This document shows, piece after piece, positions 1-11,639 of a DNA stretch of 64,000 nt (its first letter is position 1; every line of letters starts with the position of its first letter). The stretch is taken from NCBI GenBank assembly GCA_034509495.1, contig CM067522.1, positions 18,358,928 to 18,422,927 on the forward strand. Direction: 5' to 3'. The notes below the pieces were generated by a model. That model had not been told where the DNA came from and ran no database searches. It worked only from the letters and a program-made list of their open reading frames with translations. Both the position numbers and the translations under genes were made by a program. This DNA is from Acestrorhynchus altus. Lineage: Eukaryota > Chordata > Actinopteri > Characiformes > Acestrorhynchidae.

Positions 1-560
1 CAACTGAATTATATCCTAGTTTAAATGTCAAAGGCACTTCCTGTTTACTCATGTTTACTGCTCTATGTGTAAATGCTCAGCCTGCATACAGACTCTGACT
101 GATCAGTGAGAGAGGGTGGAGCTAATGATGGCACTGCTCCAGCTATTGGGTTACAGAGGAAAATATGAGGGAGGGGCTGTTTGCTCACTTTTCTGCATTT
201 CAGAATAAAAGTCCTAAGGCCATTTCAGTTTTTTTTTTCAAGATTTTGAAGAACTTATTATTATAAATATCCTTGTCAATCAAATTATTAATAACATCAA
301 AGTTCTTCCAAGTCTTTTCTAGTCCTTATAAGGAAAAGGTAAAAAATAATGTATGCAAAAGCACTTTTTTTTATAAAAACATGGCCAAATCCATACAAAT
401 ATTTAAATTCTCTTAATATTATTAATATTAATATCTTAAAAAAAGAATAGCATAGGATCTCCTGAAAATATTTTTGGGTGAATTAAAGTATGTTAAGCAA
501 ATCTTACGAATTTGTAGTAAGTCTGAAAGGTCTCAGTAACACTTACTGTTTTTCGCCCAT
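1..560 (+). mobile_element. High-copy non-autonomous repeat ('R1' family), copy a
   Basis: CAACTGAATTATATCCTAGT, GCATACAGACTCTGACTGAT, TTTCAGAATAAAAGTCCTAA and GCATAGGATCTCCTGAAAAT recur in order at 1.5, 28.8, 49.3 and 53.4 kb and, reversed, at 16.4, 39.4 and 51.4 kb. No coding capacity was seen. Its left end may lie outside the window. R1 is a label used only here. Confidence 0.8.
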
Positions 561-3500
561 ACTTATCAGATATGTTCCCCCATAAGGAAGAGCTTATCAT
601 CATCCCAATAAACACCACCTACAAGAGGACAGAGAGACAGATAATGACAGTCAACAGTTTCACTAAGTAACGCAAAACTTTAATCATTTGATATAAGGAC
701 TAGAGCAGTGGTCTACCTTCCTGCAGAGGTTAGTTCGCATGTTCACGCTAATGCATGAGAACAAGCCCATAAAGGATTGAAGAAGCTATTTAGTTAAAGC
801 AGACTAGGCTTGGGGCTACCCTCTGCGGGAAAGTAGATCTTCATGACCAGGGTCGGTCACCACTGGACTAGAGGAACTTCACAGACTTCATTTTTGTTAC
901 AAAGGAGCTTAAAAAGAGTACCGATGTGAGCAGTGCCACCTCCCAGCTGGGCAATCTCCACTCACAGTGTAACTGTGGGGCCAGGATACTGAGGATCATC
1001 ATCTCCATAGCATCTGCCATCTATACACAAACAACGTGCATTAAACATCTGTTAAATTACAACAAGAGTCATCGTAACTATGTGGTCATAACAGACAGCT
1101 GAAGAACAAACAGTTTACCCAGGAAAGTCCTGTGAGAATGGAGAGCTTCCACTGGAATGTGCCAAAGCCAATGGCCTCCACCGCATCCTCCACCATGAAG
1201 GTATCTACAGACAACAGCACAGGTGAAGCATTCATCAAGTATATATTCAAGGGACCACGTAACTCTGAGATTTTGGGAGGCTCAAAGGGATAACATTTAG
1301 AACCTGAGATCTGCAGTTTATGGCAGATACATGCCATTTTCTAGGCTCCAGGATCAGAGTAACCTACAGACGTGATACACATAACAATCTACAAGACTGA
1401 ACCTGTGTAACCATAGTGATCTCATTATTATGTGATGAATTATTGAAAAACACCTACAATTCAATCATTTCTAACTGAATTAAATCCCAGTTTAAATGCC
1501 AAAGCAGCTTCCAGTGCATGTTTACTGCTCTGTCCATGTGTACATGCTTAACTTGCATGCAAACTCTGACGGGGACAGGGCTATTAACATCACTAACCCA
1601 GATATTGTGTTATAAATGAAAAGGGAGGGGCAGTTTGCTCTCTTTTTTTTGCTCATATTTGTTGATGTTGTTCATTGTTCATATTTCAGAATAAAAGCCC
1701 TGAAAATGAATAAAACTACTACTTATATATATACAGTATATATATATATATATAATAAAGTACTACAAAAATAATAAAGAACTACAAAAATGTTAATTAG
1801 TATTAAGGTTAAAAAATATTTAAATATTCCATGATCAGGAATTTTTTTTTTCTCCTCCATTCCTCCTCAATTGTTTTCAAACTCAAAAGTATTTGGACAA
1901 TTGACTGATACATTACACAACCAAGTATGGACCAAGGTAGGTGTATCACTGTTAAAGACACCTTCATAAACTTAAATAGAGTAGGAGGACGTGCTAGTGC
2001 ATGGACTAGTATGGTTGCCATCACTGGTTGGAGTCATTATATAACTGTTGACGAAAGTAGGAGGATGGATTCTGAAGTGCACAGAACTATGGTTTTTGCT
2101 CAGATTCAGTCAAACAACCTAAAAACAAAACAGTACAGTAAAAGCAAACCTATGACGACTTTTAACCAAAGAAATGAAATGTTCTTAAAATGCTGAGTCA
2201 TTCACTTGACCTCAAACCAACCTTTCACTTACTGAAGACAAAGTGACCCACAAATAATCAGCAGCTGCAGGACTGGTAAAGTATCTCATTGCAGGAAAAT
2301 GGGTCTGTGTTCCAGAGTTCAGGCAGTCACTTGACTGATTAAAAATACTTGAAAATAAGTCAATATTAATATTTATTGCAGAAATAAATAAATAAATAAA
2401 TAAATAAATTATGAAATTAAGAAATCCTAAGAAGAAGTATGTAAGTCCAGTGTTTCGCAACCCTGGTGCTGGAGGCACCCCTGCCCTGCACAAACACATT
2501 GTCTGCAACTCTGAAACGAATGAATGTTAATGCTGATTAGTTGAATCAGGTGTGATGGAACCAGGGAAAGCCCTAAAATATGTAGGGTAGCGGTGCCTCC
2601 AGGACCAAGGCTGAGAAACAGTCCAAATACTTTTAGACTGGACTGAATATAGGCACCAACAATATGCCAGTGGAAGGAAGGAGGGGGCTGAAATAACATG
2701 TGGTTACCATCAGTAGGGTTGGCGAACTCTCTGGGTACTGGAGCTCCATCCGGCAGGGCCACAGAGCCCAAGTCCATTTGCCCTCCCTCCACCTGCACCA
2801 TCTGATCCCTCGTCCCACACTCATCGTCTGAACGGGTGCTCTCGCCGGTGCGTCGAAACTTTACCACACTGCTGGACAGATGAGAATACAGACATCATCA
2901 TCATCATCATCATCGAGGTTACAACCCTTTGGATGAATGATCATCTATTAACAACAGTGATCCAAATGATTCCACTGCTGGAATTCTCTCCTTTCTGTCG
3001 CAAGCTTTGTTCTTGGACATTACCATCTACAGTATAAGTGCATCCCTGTTAACAGTTCTGAAACTAGGATATAAACCTACAGACATATAGTTTTCTTATA
3101 TCCCTCTGCTGGCCACAGATGGGATAACACAAATGCATAAGCCATGCTCCACCAGGCTTGAGCTAAGCCTGAGGCCCATCTCATCAATGACAGGTGCAAC
3201 TCATGCACCTGATTGGGACTCTTTTTAGGCACCACAGCTGAGGCACGCTCTGCATGGTCGCTTTGTGTATCCTAAAGTTCTTTGTGGTGATAGGTCCATT
3301 GGGTTTTCTGTGGTTTTGACCTGGATTTTGGAAATGCCTTCATTGCACTTGCCTTTTCTGACAATGAGAACTGGAATGACCCAAATAGATCCACCTCTGC
3401 ACATGCAGTGTTCCTCAGCCCCTTCATTATATGAACCCCTCCTTTAAAGAACCACTCCTGGGGCACACAAGAACCACCCCAGGAAAAGGCTTGAGGAAGG

Positions 3501-6500
3501 AGCACTTTGGTAGATACCTGACACAATGTTCCAACATCTAGAATAAGGCCTTCCCAGAGGGAGAGAAACCTCCTTATTAATATCCATAATTTCCTATGCC
3601 AAGTAATTCCCACTTCTAAATGGTATATCTTTCCAAACCTAACCCCATACAGAATTGCTCAGACAGTCCATTAAGTGTAAAAACAAAATTCTACCACAAG
3701 TTCTACCAGGTAGCACATCATCCAGAATGAGTTTATATAAGGACAACACAGCAGAAGAACTGTGGTGGGAATTAGTCTGTTGCCAAGGTGACAGGACAGC
3801 TTCATCTCTAGATGATCTGTTTGTGCAAAGATAGAGCAGGAACTCATGTCTATAATCTTTGCAAGGCCTTCAAAACTGTGGGCATCCTTAAAAAACCGTC
3901 CATCAGAGTTCTGATCTAATGCTTAGCCAAAATAATGGTTCTCAACCACCACATAAATGCAAGCTGGGGTTCATTAATGTCCCCTTCTTTTCACTGTCTT
4001 TAACACATACAGTGGAAAGGTTTGGGCTGCCCTGGTCAAAATGACTATTACTGTGATCAGTAAAGCAAGTTGAAGATGATAGGATCTCCAAAAGGCATAA
4101 AGTTAAAGATGAAACCGTGTGTTTCATCTTTAACTTTATGCCTTTTGGAGATCCTATCATCTTCAACTTCAATGTATTTTAAGCAACACCAGTGTATTAT
4201 TTTGGTTTGTACACTTTTAGGAAATGTCTTGCAAAAGTATGGGAACCCTAGGAGATTCAAGAGCTCAGATAACTTTGACCGAGGTCTCAGACCTGAATCA
4301 CCCTGTTAGGGTTAAGGCTTGTTCACAGTCGTCGTTAAGAAAGGCCAGGTGATGCATGTTTCAAAGCTTTATAAATACCAGTCTCTCTAAACCTGTCCCA
4401 TAAAATACAGCAGCCATGGGTTCTTCTAGGCAGGTGCCTAGACTCTGAAATCTGGAGTTGTGGTACATTGCACCAATCTTCTTGGATGAGTCATCAGAAG
4501 AAAACCTCTCCTATATCCTCACCACATAATTCAGCATCAGAAGTTTGCAAGTCTGGTGCATTCTGGAAACAAGCCCGAAACATTGCAAACATTTCCTCTG
4601 TGTTACATTTTTAGTGGTCAGTCCACTGCTCTGAGAAAAATATTTTCCTTAGCAGTTCATCTTGATCAGCTCCACATCCTTGGATGCCAACAGTATTGAG
4701 TTGTCTTCACACAGTGGAAATTTTACTAGAAGATTCCAGAGGCAAGTGTACAAGAAGCAATACTTTAATCTGGATTAAATGAAATAATATGATAAAAAAA
4801 CAGTTTTTATAAGTCTTGGCTGAAGGTCCCGTTATCAGGGGGACAGAGGGACTCGTTATGATTTTATGACAGCTACAGCTGGTATTTATTTTTGGCCTGG
4901 TTACAGAACGATACAAAAAACACCATTTCTTGGAATCCTGATGATCATTTCTTTGAAAAGCTGGAATTTGAATTACTGTAATTCCACATTTGGGTGCACA
5001 TACCCATTTCTAACTGTTCAGAAAGCACAGAGAGATCTCACCAAGGACAGACAGCGCCTCTAATAACTGTAATCATGGCATCGAAGTGGTGTAATTAAAC
5101 ACAGGCCTCCATATAGCAAAGAGTCAGAGCAGGGAAGGGAACAGCCAGAGTGTACAGTGGAGGGACGTTGCAGTACAAAGAAAATGGGTACTAAGTCTGG
5201 ATCACGGAAACCAAAAGATACAGTTCAAATAGAAAAAAGAAAGACCAACCAAACATGAAGACCAACCAACTATACTTTAGCTCATAGCAGCCAAAGAGTT
5301 CTATTTTAATCTCTTCAGTCCACACGACTTTTTCCAAAACACATCAGGCTTGTTTAGATGTTCTTTTGTAAACATCTGATGCTGAATTTTGTGGTGAGGA
5401 TGCAGGTGAAGTTTTCTTCTGACTCTTCCATGAATGCAATACTTGTGCAGGTGCCACTGAACAATGTACCATTCCAGAATCTGCTAAATCTTCCTGAAGG
5501 TCTTTTGCAGTCAGTGCTGGTTCTAATTTGCCTTTCTAGCAATCCAGCAATTTCTTAATTACATTTCTGACTGAGGCAATGGCAACCTGTTTTCTTACAG
5601 CCTTCTCCTGCTTTGTGGGCCTCAACCATTTTCATTTTCTGAGTGCTAGGCAGCTGCTTAGAAGAGCTCAGTACTAATAAAGTTTTGAAATGTGCATCAG
5701 CTGGCCTGTCCTAACAATGACCGTAAACAAGCCATAACCCTAACAGGTGAATTATGGCCTGAGACCTCCATCAAAGTTATCTAAGCACTCGTATCTCCTA
5801 GGGTTCCCATACTTCTGCAAAGTGCTCCTTTCCCTTTTCACTCTAAAACTAAACGAAAACACTTTTATGGCTGAGAATGTTGAAGATCCCATTTCATCTT
5901 TAACTTTGTCATTGTTCCTCTTGCTTAACTGTTCACAGTAACAGTAATTTTGACCAGGGGTTACTGATGACCATGGTTTTGGTTTCCATGTGGTTCTTTA
6001 TGAAGATAGATTTGATTCATGGATTTTGATCTGGAACCCTTCAACTCCTCCATTAGCCAGCTCTCTGTACATTTTATCCAAATACCAGCACCACAGTCCA
6101 GACACACACTCAGATCTCCAAGGATCTGTTCTCCAGGCCTGGACGTTTCAGCCAATGTCAGTGAATGCCACTGGCCACTGCTCAGTTGGACAGCAGCTGG
6201 GCCCTGAGCCAGGAACGCTACATTAGTGCAGCAGAGGAATGGCATTAGAATAAGCATAAGTGAGATTTGCAGGAAGCTTTCACTGACGTCCAAACATGCA
6301 CAACAAACATGGACGTCCAGCGTACGTCATATGTTAATGGTGCGTTCGGGTGGTCTTGTTATATAATGTCTTCATAATAGATTTGTAAGCCTGGAATGGA
6401 TTCATGCCATATTTTGTGCTGGATGCCAGTCTGCTCATCAAGTAGTGGAATTGGTTGAGGAATAAAGGAGTTCAAGTGATGTCATGGCAACACACTTGCT

Positions 6501-7080
6501 AGATTTATCCCCCGCTGAGAGCTTATAGGGCTGTGGAGAAGCAAAGCCTAACCATAGGAGGTGTGTGGACAGCAGTGAAAATGTGTGGGAAGCAGTGGAT
6601 TTAGATCTTTTTAAGAGAAACTCACTAGATATGACAAAGCTGTGTGATGTGGTCATCAAGGTCAGAGGATGGACCTACAGTAGGGCTGGGGTATTCCAGT
6701 CCTGGAGGGTTCCTGAAGATCATCTTGACTCCTCAATTAAGTAGTGGGTTTAGTCAATGTAAAGGGAAATCACATTGCTAGTGCTGGGTTTGATTGCATT
6801 CAGCAACAATAGCACCACAATAACACCTCGATGACAACTCCCCAACTCATCCCAAAAGTGCTGGCTGGAACACCACCATTCCAGAGAACATGGTTCCACT
6901 GCTCCACAGCAGTGCGGGGCTTTATATACTTCTACCCCACAAGTGGTATCAGACATAGTGTCAGTTGGTTCATGTTTATCTGCTCCACAGTCGCTTGCAA
7001 ACCTTTTAGGCACCAAATATTAGAACGGGATCTACGCTCTCCTGGTGAGTCTAGTGTTGAAAAATGCACACACACACACA

Positions 7081-7168
<88 letters not shown>

Positions 7169-10100
7169 GTGTCCAGGGACGTCTTTCTACCCTAATTTGG
7201 ATCATTGCTGTGTGGACACTGCTGAGATGTTATTGAAGTCCAGGTTGATCCTGGTCTTCAGCTCATCTGTATTGCAGGGTGGGATGTTTCTCATCTTCTC
7301 TTGACAATACCTCATAGGTTCCCTATGGGGTTCAGGTCCAGAGAGTTGGCTGTATGCCGTGGTCAGGTAAACAATTTGATCAGTTTTGGCACTGTGGGCA
7401 GGAGCTGAATCCTGCTGGAAAAGGACATCAGCTTCTCCATAAAGCTCATCAGCAGATAGAAGCATGAAGTGCTTTTCCTGGTAGATGCTGTGTTGAGTCT
7501 GATCACAGTGTCCCAACAGTAACCAACACTTCTGATGTCACCTGTGGTTTGGGAGGGGCTTTGATATTTGGAATGCTGTTGTAGCTCCTTTCCTGGTGCG
7601 GTCTGTGTGTCAAGGCATTGGTTCTATATACTGTAGACCCATGACAAAGACCAGTTCTTTAGATGGGTCACATTGGTGCAAAAACCTTTGTAGATGGATC
7701 TATATGGTTCTATATCTTGGTTCTGTGCTGCATCCAAAAGGGTTGTTCACAGTGTAGATGGCGAACCTCGTTTCTTTTTTAGGCCTACATCTGCCTGTTG
7801 AAATTCTCCCAGCACCCCACCTCCCCCCAACTTCTTACACCACCTGTAGCTAAATACGGCCCAGAGAACCAACATTTGCGATGAGTGGATGCAAAAGAAT
7901 CTTAACTCTTGTCATGAGATACAGCTTGTAAGGTCTATGCGACTTCATCTTGTGGACAAGCGAATTGGACAAAGCAGCAGGCCATTATATAACACCATCA
8001 TCCATCCGTGAGTGTTTAAATTAATCATGGGAAGCAGCATGGCTTCTGAATGGATCATGATCTCAGGAATAGCACAGCACTGCGAGAGCAATGCCATGAA
8101 ATGCCAGACTCACAATGACGCACAGGAACCAAACCACTTGTGAACCATCGTTATTATGTTGGATGCATATTACAAAGTCAAGAACTTTAGAACCTCGGAG
8201 CTACGCAAAACTACTGGACAATATTTAGCATTAAATTGTACCATATTTTGAGCGTTGGGGTGAAAAGGATTATTGGAGTTGGACTGGTCACTGCTGATAT
8301 CTGTTATATTTCATAGATGCACCAATAAGCCATTAGATCAAAGCTTTATTCGACAGTAGTCTTTGGACTGACCAGACCATAGTACAGTAGGAACAAAACA
8401 ACTACAGATTACACGATTGTCTGTTCAAGTATTTGTACACAAAAATAAGTTATTGGGAGGAGCTGCCACTTTCCATGCTCTGGAAAAGGACAGAAACTGT
8501 CTCCCACAGATGAAAGGACATGAGTTTGGATGGTCAGAAACATTCCAAGAAAACAAGAATGGCCTGTAGGATCTGGAAGGTGCTGGAACACCAGTGTTAA
8601 AGGATAACAGCCAAGCCAGATTCAGAAACCATAGACTGAGAAAGAAGCTCCAAAATGGCATCTCCAAGCTGGAAGATTCCAACTTGAGCAACTTGAGGGA
8701 GTTTTATGGTCAGGTGAAACGAAAATGTTTGAAGAAGTAAATGTGAGTCACTTAACTCCAAGAACACTACCAATGATTAAACATGGTGGTGGTAGCACAC
8801 ACTCAGTTTTGGTGCCAGTGGAACAAAGTGGGTGGAATAATGAAGAAGGAATGTCCATCCATCTGTCGTCCACTGTGAGACCTTGACTGACTTCCTATTC
8901 ATTGATTTCATTTTGTTGGGGGTCTTTTTGATCTTTTTGTTGACTGGGTGGGTGAATGGGGTGGTTGATCCCTTTTGATTGGTTTCATCGTGCCAACTGA
9001 GCGGGAGGATGGTTGGGTTCCGTCAACCAAACCTTTCACCCTCTCAGCAGCCCACATCCATAGTGGCTGACCTGGATTTGTCCCTGTTCTCCTGATGGCT
9101 GGTCCATCCCTGGGTCAAGGTAAGGGATATGGGATGTTGGGGATGTTGGGGAACATCAGATGTTCTGTATGTATATTTTCAGCTCAAGTTGATTTAAGAA
9201 AACACCAAAAATAAAAGGTTGTGACTGATTCTGCCCTGGTTCACTGAAGAAACACGAAAAGCCCTTTAAGACACTGACATTCATGTCCACAAAGAGCGTC
9301 TGTATCTTCTGACCACAAATAATACGTGAGCAATAGTTTCAAACATGAGCACTAACAGTTCTGAATCCCAAGTCTGGACATGGCCTAAACTAAAGGCCTA
9401 CACACTTAAAAATGAGGGTTCCTTAAGGGTTCTTCATTTAAGAAAATGTTTCTATATAGAACCTTGAACCCTCAAAGTACCTTTTGTATGATTAAAGGGT
9501 TCTTTGCATCTTGAATGGGTTCTTCAGATTAATAGAGACTAAACTGTAAAGGCATCTATATAGAACATTTTAAAAGGGTTCTACATAGCAGCAAAAAGGG
9601 TTGTACAAAAGTACATGTTTAAAAATGAGGGTTGTTTCAGGGTTCATTGGTAAAGAAAATGAGTCCGTAAAGAACCACTCAAAAACCTTTTGCATGATGA
9701 AAGTGTTCTTTGCATTGTGAAAGTTCTTCAGATGAATAGAGGAAAAGGGTTCCAGTACTGACAAAAGCTACATCGCAACACATTTAAGTTTATAAAAATA
9801 TAAAAATAAGCTCTTTAAGGGTTCTTCAGTAAAGAGAATGGCTCTATATAGAACTGCAAAAAATTGCATTGTGAAAGGGTTCTTCAGATAAATGGAGAAT
9901 GGGTTCTATTTGCAACACTTTGAAAAGGGTTCTATATAAAATCAAAAAGGGTTTGTCTATTGTTACAAGCTATATTGTAACAATAGTAGAACCCTATATA
10001 GAAGATTCTATATAGAACTCTATACAGTGCATTCTCCAACAGCCTTTCACAAAGCAAAGACGGTTCTTTCAGTGTTCATGTTCTATATTTAACAGAATCA

Positions 10101-10388
10101 TATAACCATTAACTATGTAGAACCAACCATCTTTACATCTTTACAAACCTTTAGAGAACCCTGATTTTCGGTGCATGTCATAATCACTGATCATCTATTT
10201 TGGGGGCTATGAATGGGGTGGGTTTTGTTCAGCAGAAACACACACTCACACACTCATACACACACACACGCGCGCGCGCACGCACACACACACACACACA
10301 CGCACACTCAGACAAACACACGCACACTCACAGACATACATACTCACATATAGACACACAGACACACACACAGACATACTCTCTCTCA

Positions 10389-10473
<85 letters not shown>

Positions 10474-10635
10474 CCCCCTAAAGCAGGGCAGATGAGGGTC
10501 TGAAAGCCTGTTTGCCCCACAGTGGGAGAGAGGAGGAGGAGAAGAGGAGAGGAGGTGGAGGAGGAGGAGAGATGGAGGAGAGGAGATGCTGGACACTCAC
10601 GGCAGCTGTCTTAACTGGAACAGATCATCGTCCAT
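547..10635 (-). CDS. svop: SVOP, synaptic vesicle 2-related protein (5' part, five coding exons; 3' end outside window)
   Basis: Major-facilitator transporter-like protein of synaptic vesicle membranes; its substrate is not settled. Coding exons on the minus strand: 10601-10635, 2708-2868, 1119-1204, 922-1020 and 547-618. They sum to 453 nt (151 codons) in one frame with GT-AG borders. The start is [12 protein letters not shown], closely like the N terminus known for vertebrate SVOP. It is followed by [10 protein letters not shown], an acidic cytoplasmic tail ending in REFANPTD, then [20 protein letters not shown] leading into TM1 (about residues 95-115, with [15 protein letters not shown]). 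TM2 ends in [11 protein letters not shown], which fits the MFS motif A loop (GxxxDrxGRr). Intron 1 is about 7.7 kb and full of repeats. A donor follows exon 5 at 541-546; the remaining membrane segments lie beyond position 1. SVOPL is the main alternative but lacks this N-terminal tail. Confidence 0.95.
1465..1830 (+). mobile_element. R1 family, copy b
   Basis: CTAACTGAATTAAATCCCAG, AGCTTCCAGTGCATGTTTAC and TTTCAGAATAAAAGCCCTGA, followed by an AT-rich TATATA tail. Truncated after the middle section. It lies in SVOP intron 2, about 260 bp from exon 3. Confidence 0.8.
2445..2625. mobile_element. MITE-like repeat (ACCCTGGTGCTGGAGGCACC family), SVOP intron 2
   Basis: It starts AGTGTTTCGCAACCCTGGTG and ends GCGGTGCCTCCAGGACCAAG then GCTGAGAAACA. 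The two ends are near reverse complements, giving a fold-back of about 180 bp. Related copies are at 21.1 and 40.1 kb. It starts about 80 bp beyond the exon 2 donor (2702-2707). Confidence 0.65.
2887..2912. repeat. (CAT)n microsatellite adjoining SVOP exon 2
   Basis: Eight CAT units about 20 bp upstream (minus sense) of the exon 2 acceptor at 2869-2870. In the pre-mRNA it reads as ATG triplets near the splice acceptor. Confidence 0.9.
3985..4610 (+). mobile_element. Tc1/mariner deletion derivative with long hairpin
   Basis: From about 4300 the plus strand carries Tc1-like words that I recognise from fish transposons (GGCCAGGTGATGCATGTTTC, CAGCAGCCATGGGTTCTTCT, GAGTCATCAGAAGAAAACCT, GTTTGCAAGTCTGGTGCATT). 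Most of the transposase is missing. The 5' terminal part (3990-4300) contains GGTTTGGGCTGCCCTGGTCA and TATGGGAACCCTAGGAGATT, shared with the relics at 5.3-6.0 kb and 33.5 kb. A perfect 49-bp inverted repeat sits at 4067-4169. It is non-functional. Confidence 0.75.
4067..4169. repeat. Perfect inverted repeat, 49-bp arms, 5-nt loop
   Basis: Left arm 4067-4115, loop CGTGT 4116-4120, right arm 4121-4169. The arms are exact reverse complements over all 49 bases as read. It lies inside the Tc1 relic at 3985-4610. Confidence 0.97.
5275..5970 (-). mobile_element. Tc1/mariner relic (minus strand), transposase N-terminal part
   Basis: The minus strand at about 5354-5542 reads as broken Tc1 transposase DNA-binding domain ([33 protein letters not shown] resembling RPHHKIQRQKF). 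The terminal region at 5720-5965 contains the ACCCTAACAG and GGGTTCCCATACTTCTGC words shared with the other relics. It has frameshifts and lacks the catalytic part. Confidence 0.75.
6745..6990 (+). mobile_element. Short non-autonomous repeat, 'gattgcattcagcaac' family, copy 1
   Basis: TTGATTGCATTCAGCAACAA, CCCCAACTCATCCCAAAAGT and CATTCCAGAGAACATGGTTC are shared with copies at 18.5, 23.5 and 54.7 kb. This is a familiar MITE-like repeat of about 300 bp in otophysan fishes. Confidence 0.7.
7067..7165. repeat. (CA)n microsatellite
   Basis: About 50 CA units with two GA interruptions (7081, 7117), within SVOP intron 1 and between two transposon relics. Confidence 0.97.
7200..7540 (-). mobile_element. 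Tc1/mariner transposase C-terminal relic
   Basis: On the minus strand a 104-codon frame contains [14 protein letters not shown], the catalytic-aspartate region typical of Tc1 transposases (QQDxxPxH). It is followed by [20 protein letters not shown], like the PDLNPIENLWG...KRKMR block, and NTDELKTRI. The PDLNPIEN motif is eroded and the N terminus is absent. A (CA)n tract adjoins it. Confidence 0.8.
8470..8890 (+). mobile_element. Tc1-like transposase relic
   Basis: On the plus strand the translation at about 8707-8800 gives [20 protein letters not shown] and then IKHGGGST, matching the WSDETK and KHGGGS motifs of Tc1 transposases. The upstream sequence is stop-ridden. It is a degraded fragment. 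Confidence 0.6.
9405..10165. mobile_element. GGTTCT-rich interspersed repeat (AGGGTTCTATATAGAACC type), long copy
   Basis: Dense, partly palindromic words (AAAGGGTTCTTTGCATCTTG, AAAAGGGTTCTACATAGCAG, CTATATAGAA) continue for about 760 bp, with several sub-copies in tandem. This non-autonomous family is common in characin and catfish genomes. Confidence 0.75.
10238..10471. repeat. (CA)n/(CG)n/(CT)n/(CA)n compound microsatellite, SVOP intron 1
   Basis: Long interrupted CA repeats with a CG run near 10269-10279 and a CT run at about 10379-10418, then pure (CA)n to 10471. It lies 130-360 bp inside intron 1 from the exon 1 donor. Confidence 0.95.
10522..10588. repeat. Purine-only GGAGGAGA tract beside SVOP exon 1
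   Basis: About 65 bp made almost only of A and G on the plus strand (GAGGAGGAGAAGAGGAGAGG), ending a few bases from the exon 1 donor at 10595-10600. In the transcript it is a polypyrimidine tract immediately downstream of the donor. Confidence 0.85.
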
Positions 10636-10830
10636 GATGGTGCTGTTGGTCGTTTCTCTGTTTCATCGCCACATTCTTCCCACCGAGCTGTGATTTCAGC
10701 ACCATGGACAGCAGACGGGCCTCACACCGCCGAGCCTTGTTTTCTTTTTGTTTCTTACCCGTATTGCGACAGGACCCGCCCCCTGCACTCGGATTGGCTG
10801 GCGTCGCGTCTCGTGAGCTCGGATTGGCGG
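10636..10830 (-). promoter_or_regulatory. svop: Probable SVOP core promoter and 5' UTR
   Basis: Upstream of the SVOP start codon on the minus strand there are two CCAAT boxes within identical 11-mers (plus-strand CTCGGATTGGC; ATTGG cores at 10793 and 10823). They are 30 bp apart, a spacing typical of paired NF-Y sites. A GC box (cccgcccc, 10775-10782) sits on the gene side of them. No TATA box is seen. A good splice donor (GTAAGA, minus strand, 10754-10759) suggests that a short non-coding exon might be spliced out of the leader. The transcription start is inferred to lie around 10700-10770. Confidence 0.55.
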
Positions 10831-11639
10831 TTTGTGACAAACGTATAATAAACTGTCAACATGATTTCAGAAAAGGCACAACATTTGGACACGCAATTTG
10901 CTTCCATCCTTGTGCCACTGGCTGCAACACAACGCATGTTCCATCCACCCACATGCATAACTGTTGGCAAGGTGCTCTTTACATGAAATTCTGCATCCGC
11001 TCCCCTAAACCTATGTTCCTTTCACACCAATGAGAAAGTCCCGCAAGATTTATTAACATATTTATCACAGTATGAAGAATTTTATGTTGTTGTTGTTTTT
11101 TTCTACAAATATTAAAAATAAGCATTACTGCTTTAATGAACAACTATACATATAAGATTACAATCATTAACATAAACTACAAAATATGTCAACACATTCA
11201 GCAAAACAAAACAAAAGACAATTCAGTATTTCAACAAACACACTTCATCTATACGTTTACATAACAGTAGGATTATTCTGCACCACCTGCTCTTTCTTTA
11301 TGTACTGTAATAATGTATACAATAACATACTTTAATATTCATAATGGCACATTATCTGATCTGTAGCTCAGCACCTTTAGATTTTAGATTTTTGTATTTG
11401 AAATTTATCTCATTTATGTCTTAATATTGCTTGTGTACTTTGCTCTGTGATGGTCATTGTGCTGCTGTAATTGGGGACTTTTATATGTGGGATTCATAAT
11501 TTTTCCATCAATCCATCCATCCATCCATGCAGTTTGTGATTGTTGGTATTTAATTTAATAACTCAGCAGGTTTCTGGAGCTCAGTTTTACTGTGAGCCTC
11601 ATATTTTACACTGTAGAGAAGGATCATTACATGGCTGAT

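Noticed and set aside
6831..7304. 157-codon open frame rich in His-Thr
   Set aside because: It is produced by the (CA)n tract, which has no stop in this frame. The flanks are repeat relics and there is no codon bias or homology.
10200..10596. Open frames of 93 and 116 codons on both strands
   Set aside because: They are translations of the CA/CT microsatellite and the purine tract (THTH..., CVCV..., ERER...).
10625..10840. 71-codon minus-strand frame starting MSQTANPSS as an extended SVOP N terminus
   Set aside because: It is in a different frame from [12 protein letters not shown] and has no family match. The region is 5' UTR/promoter.
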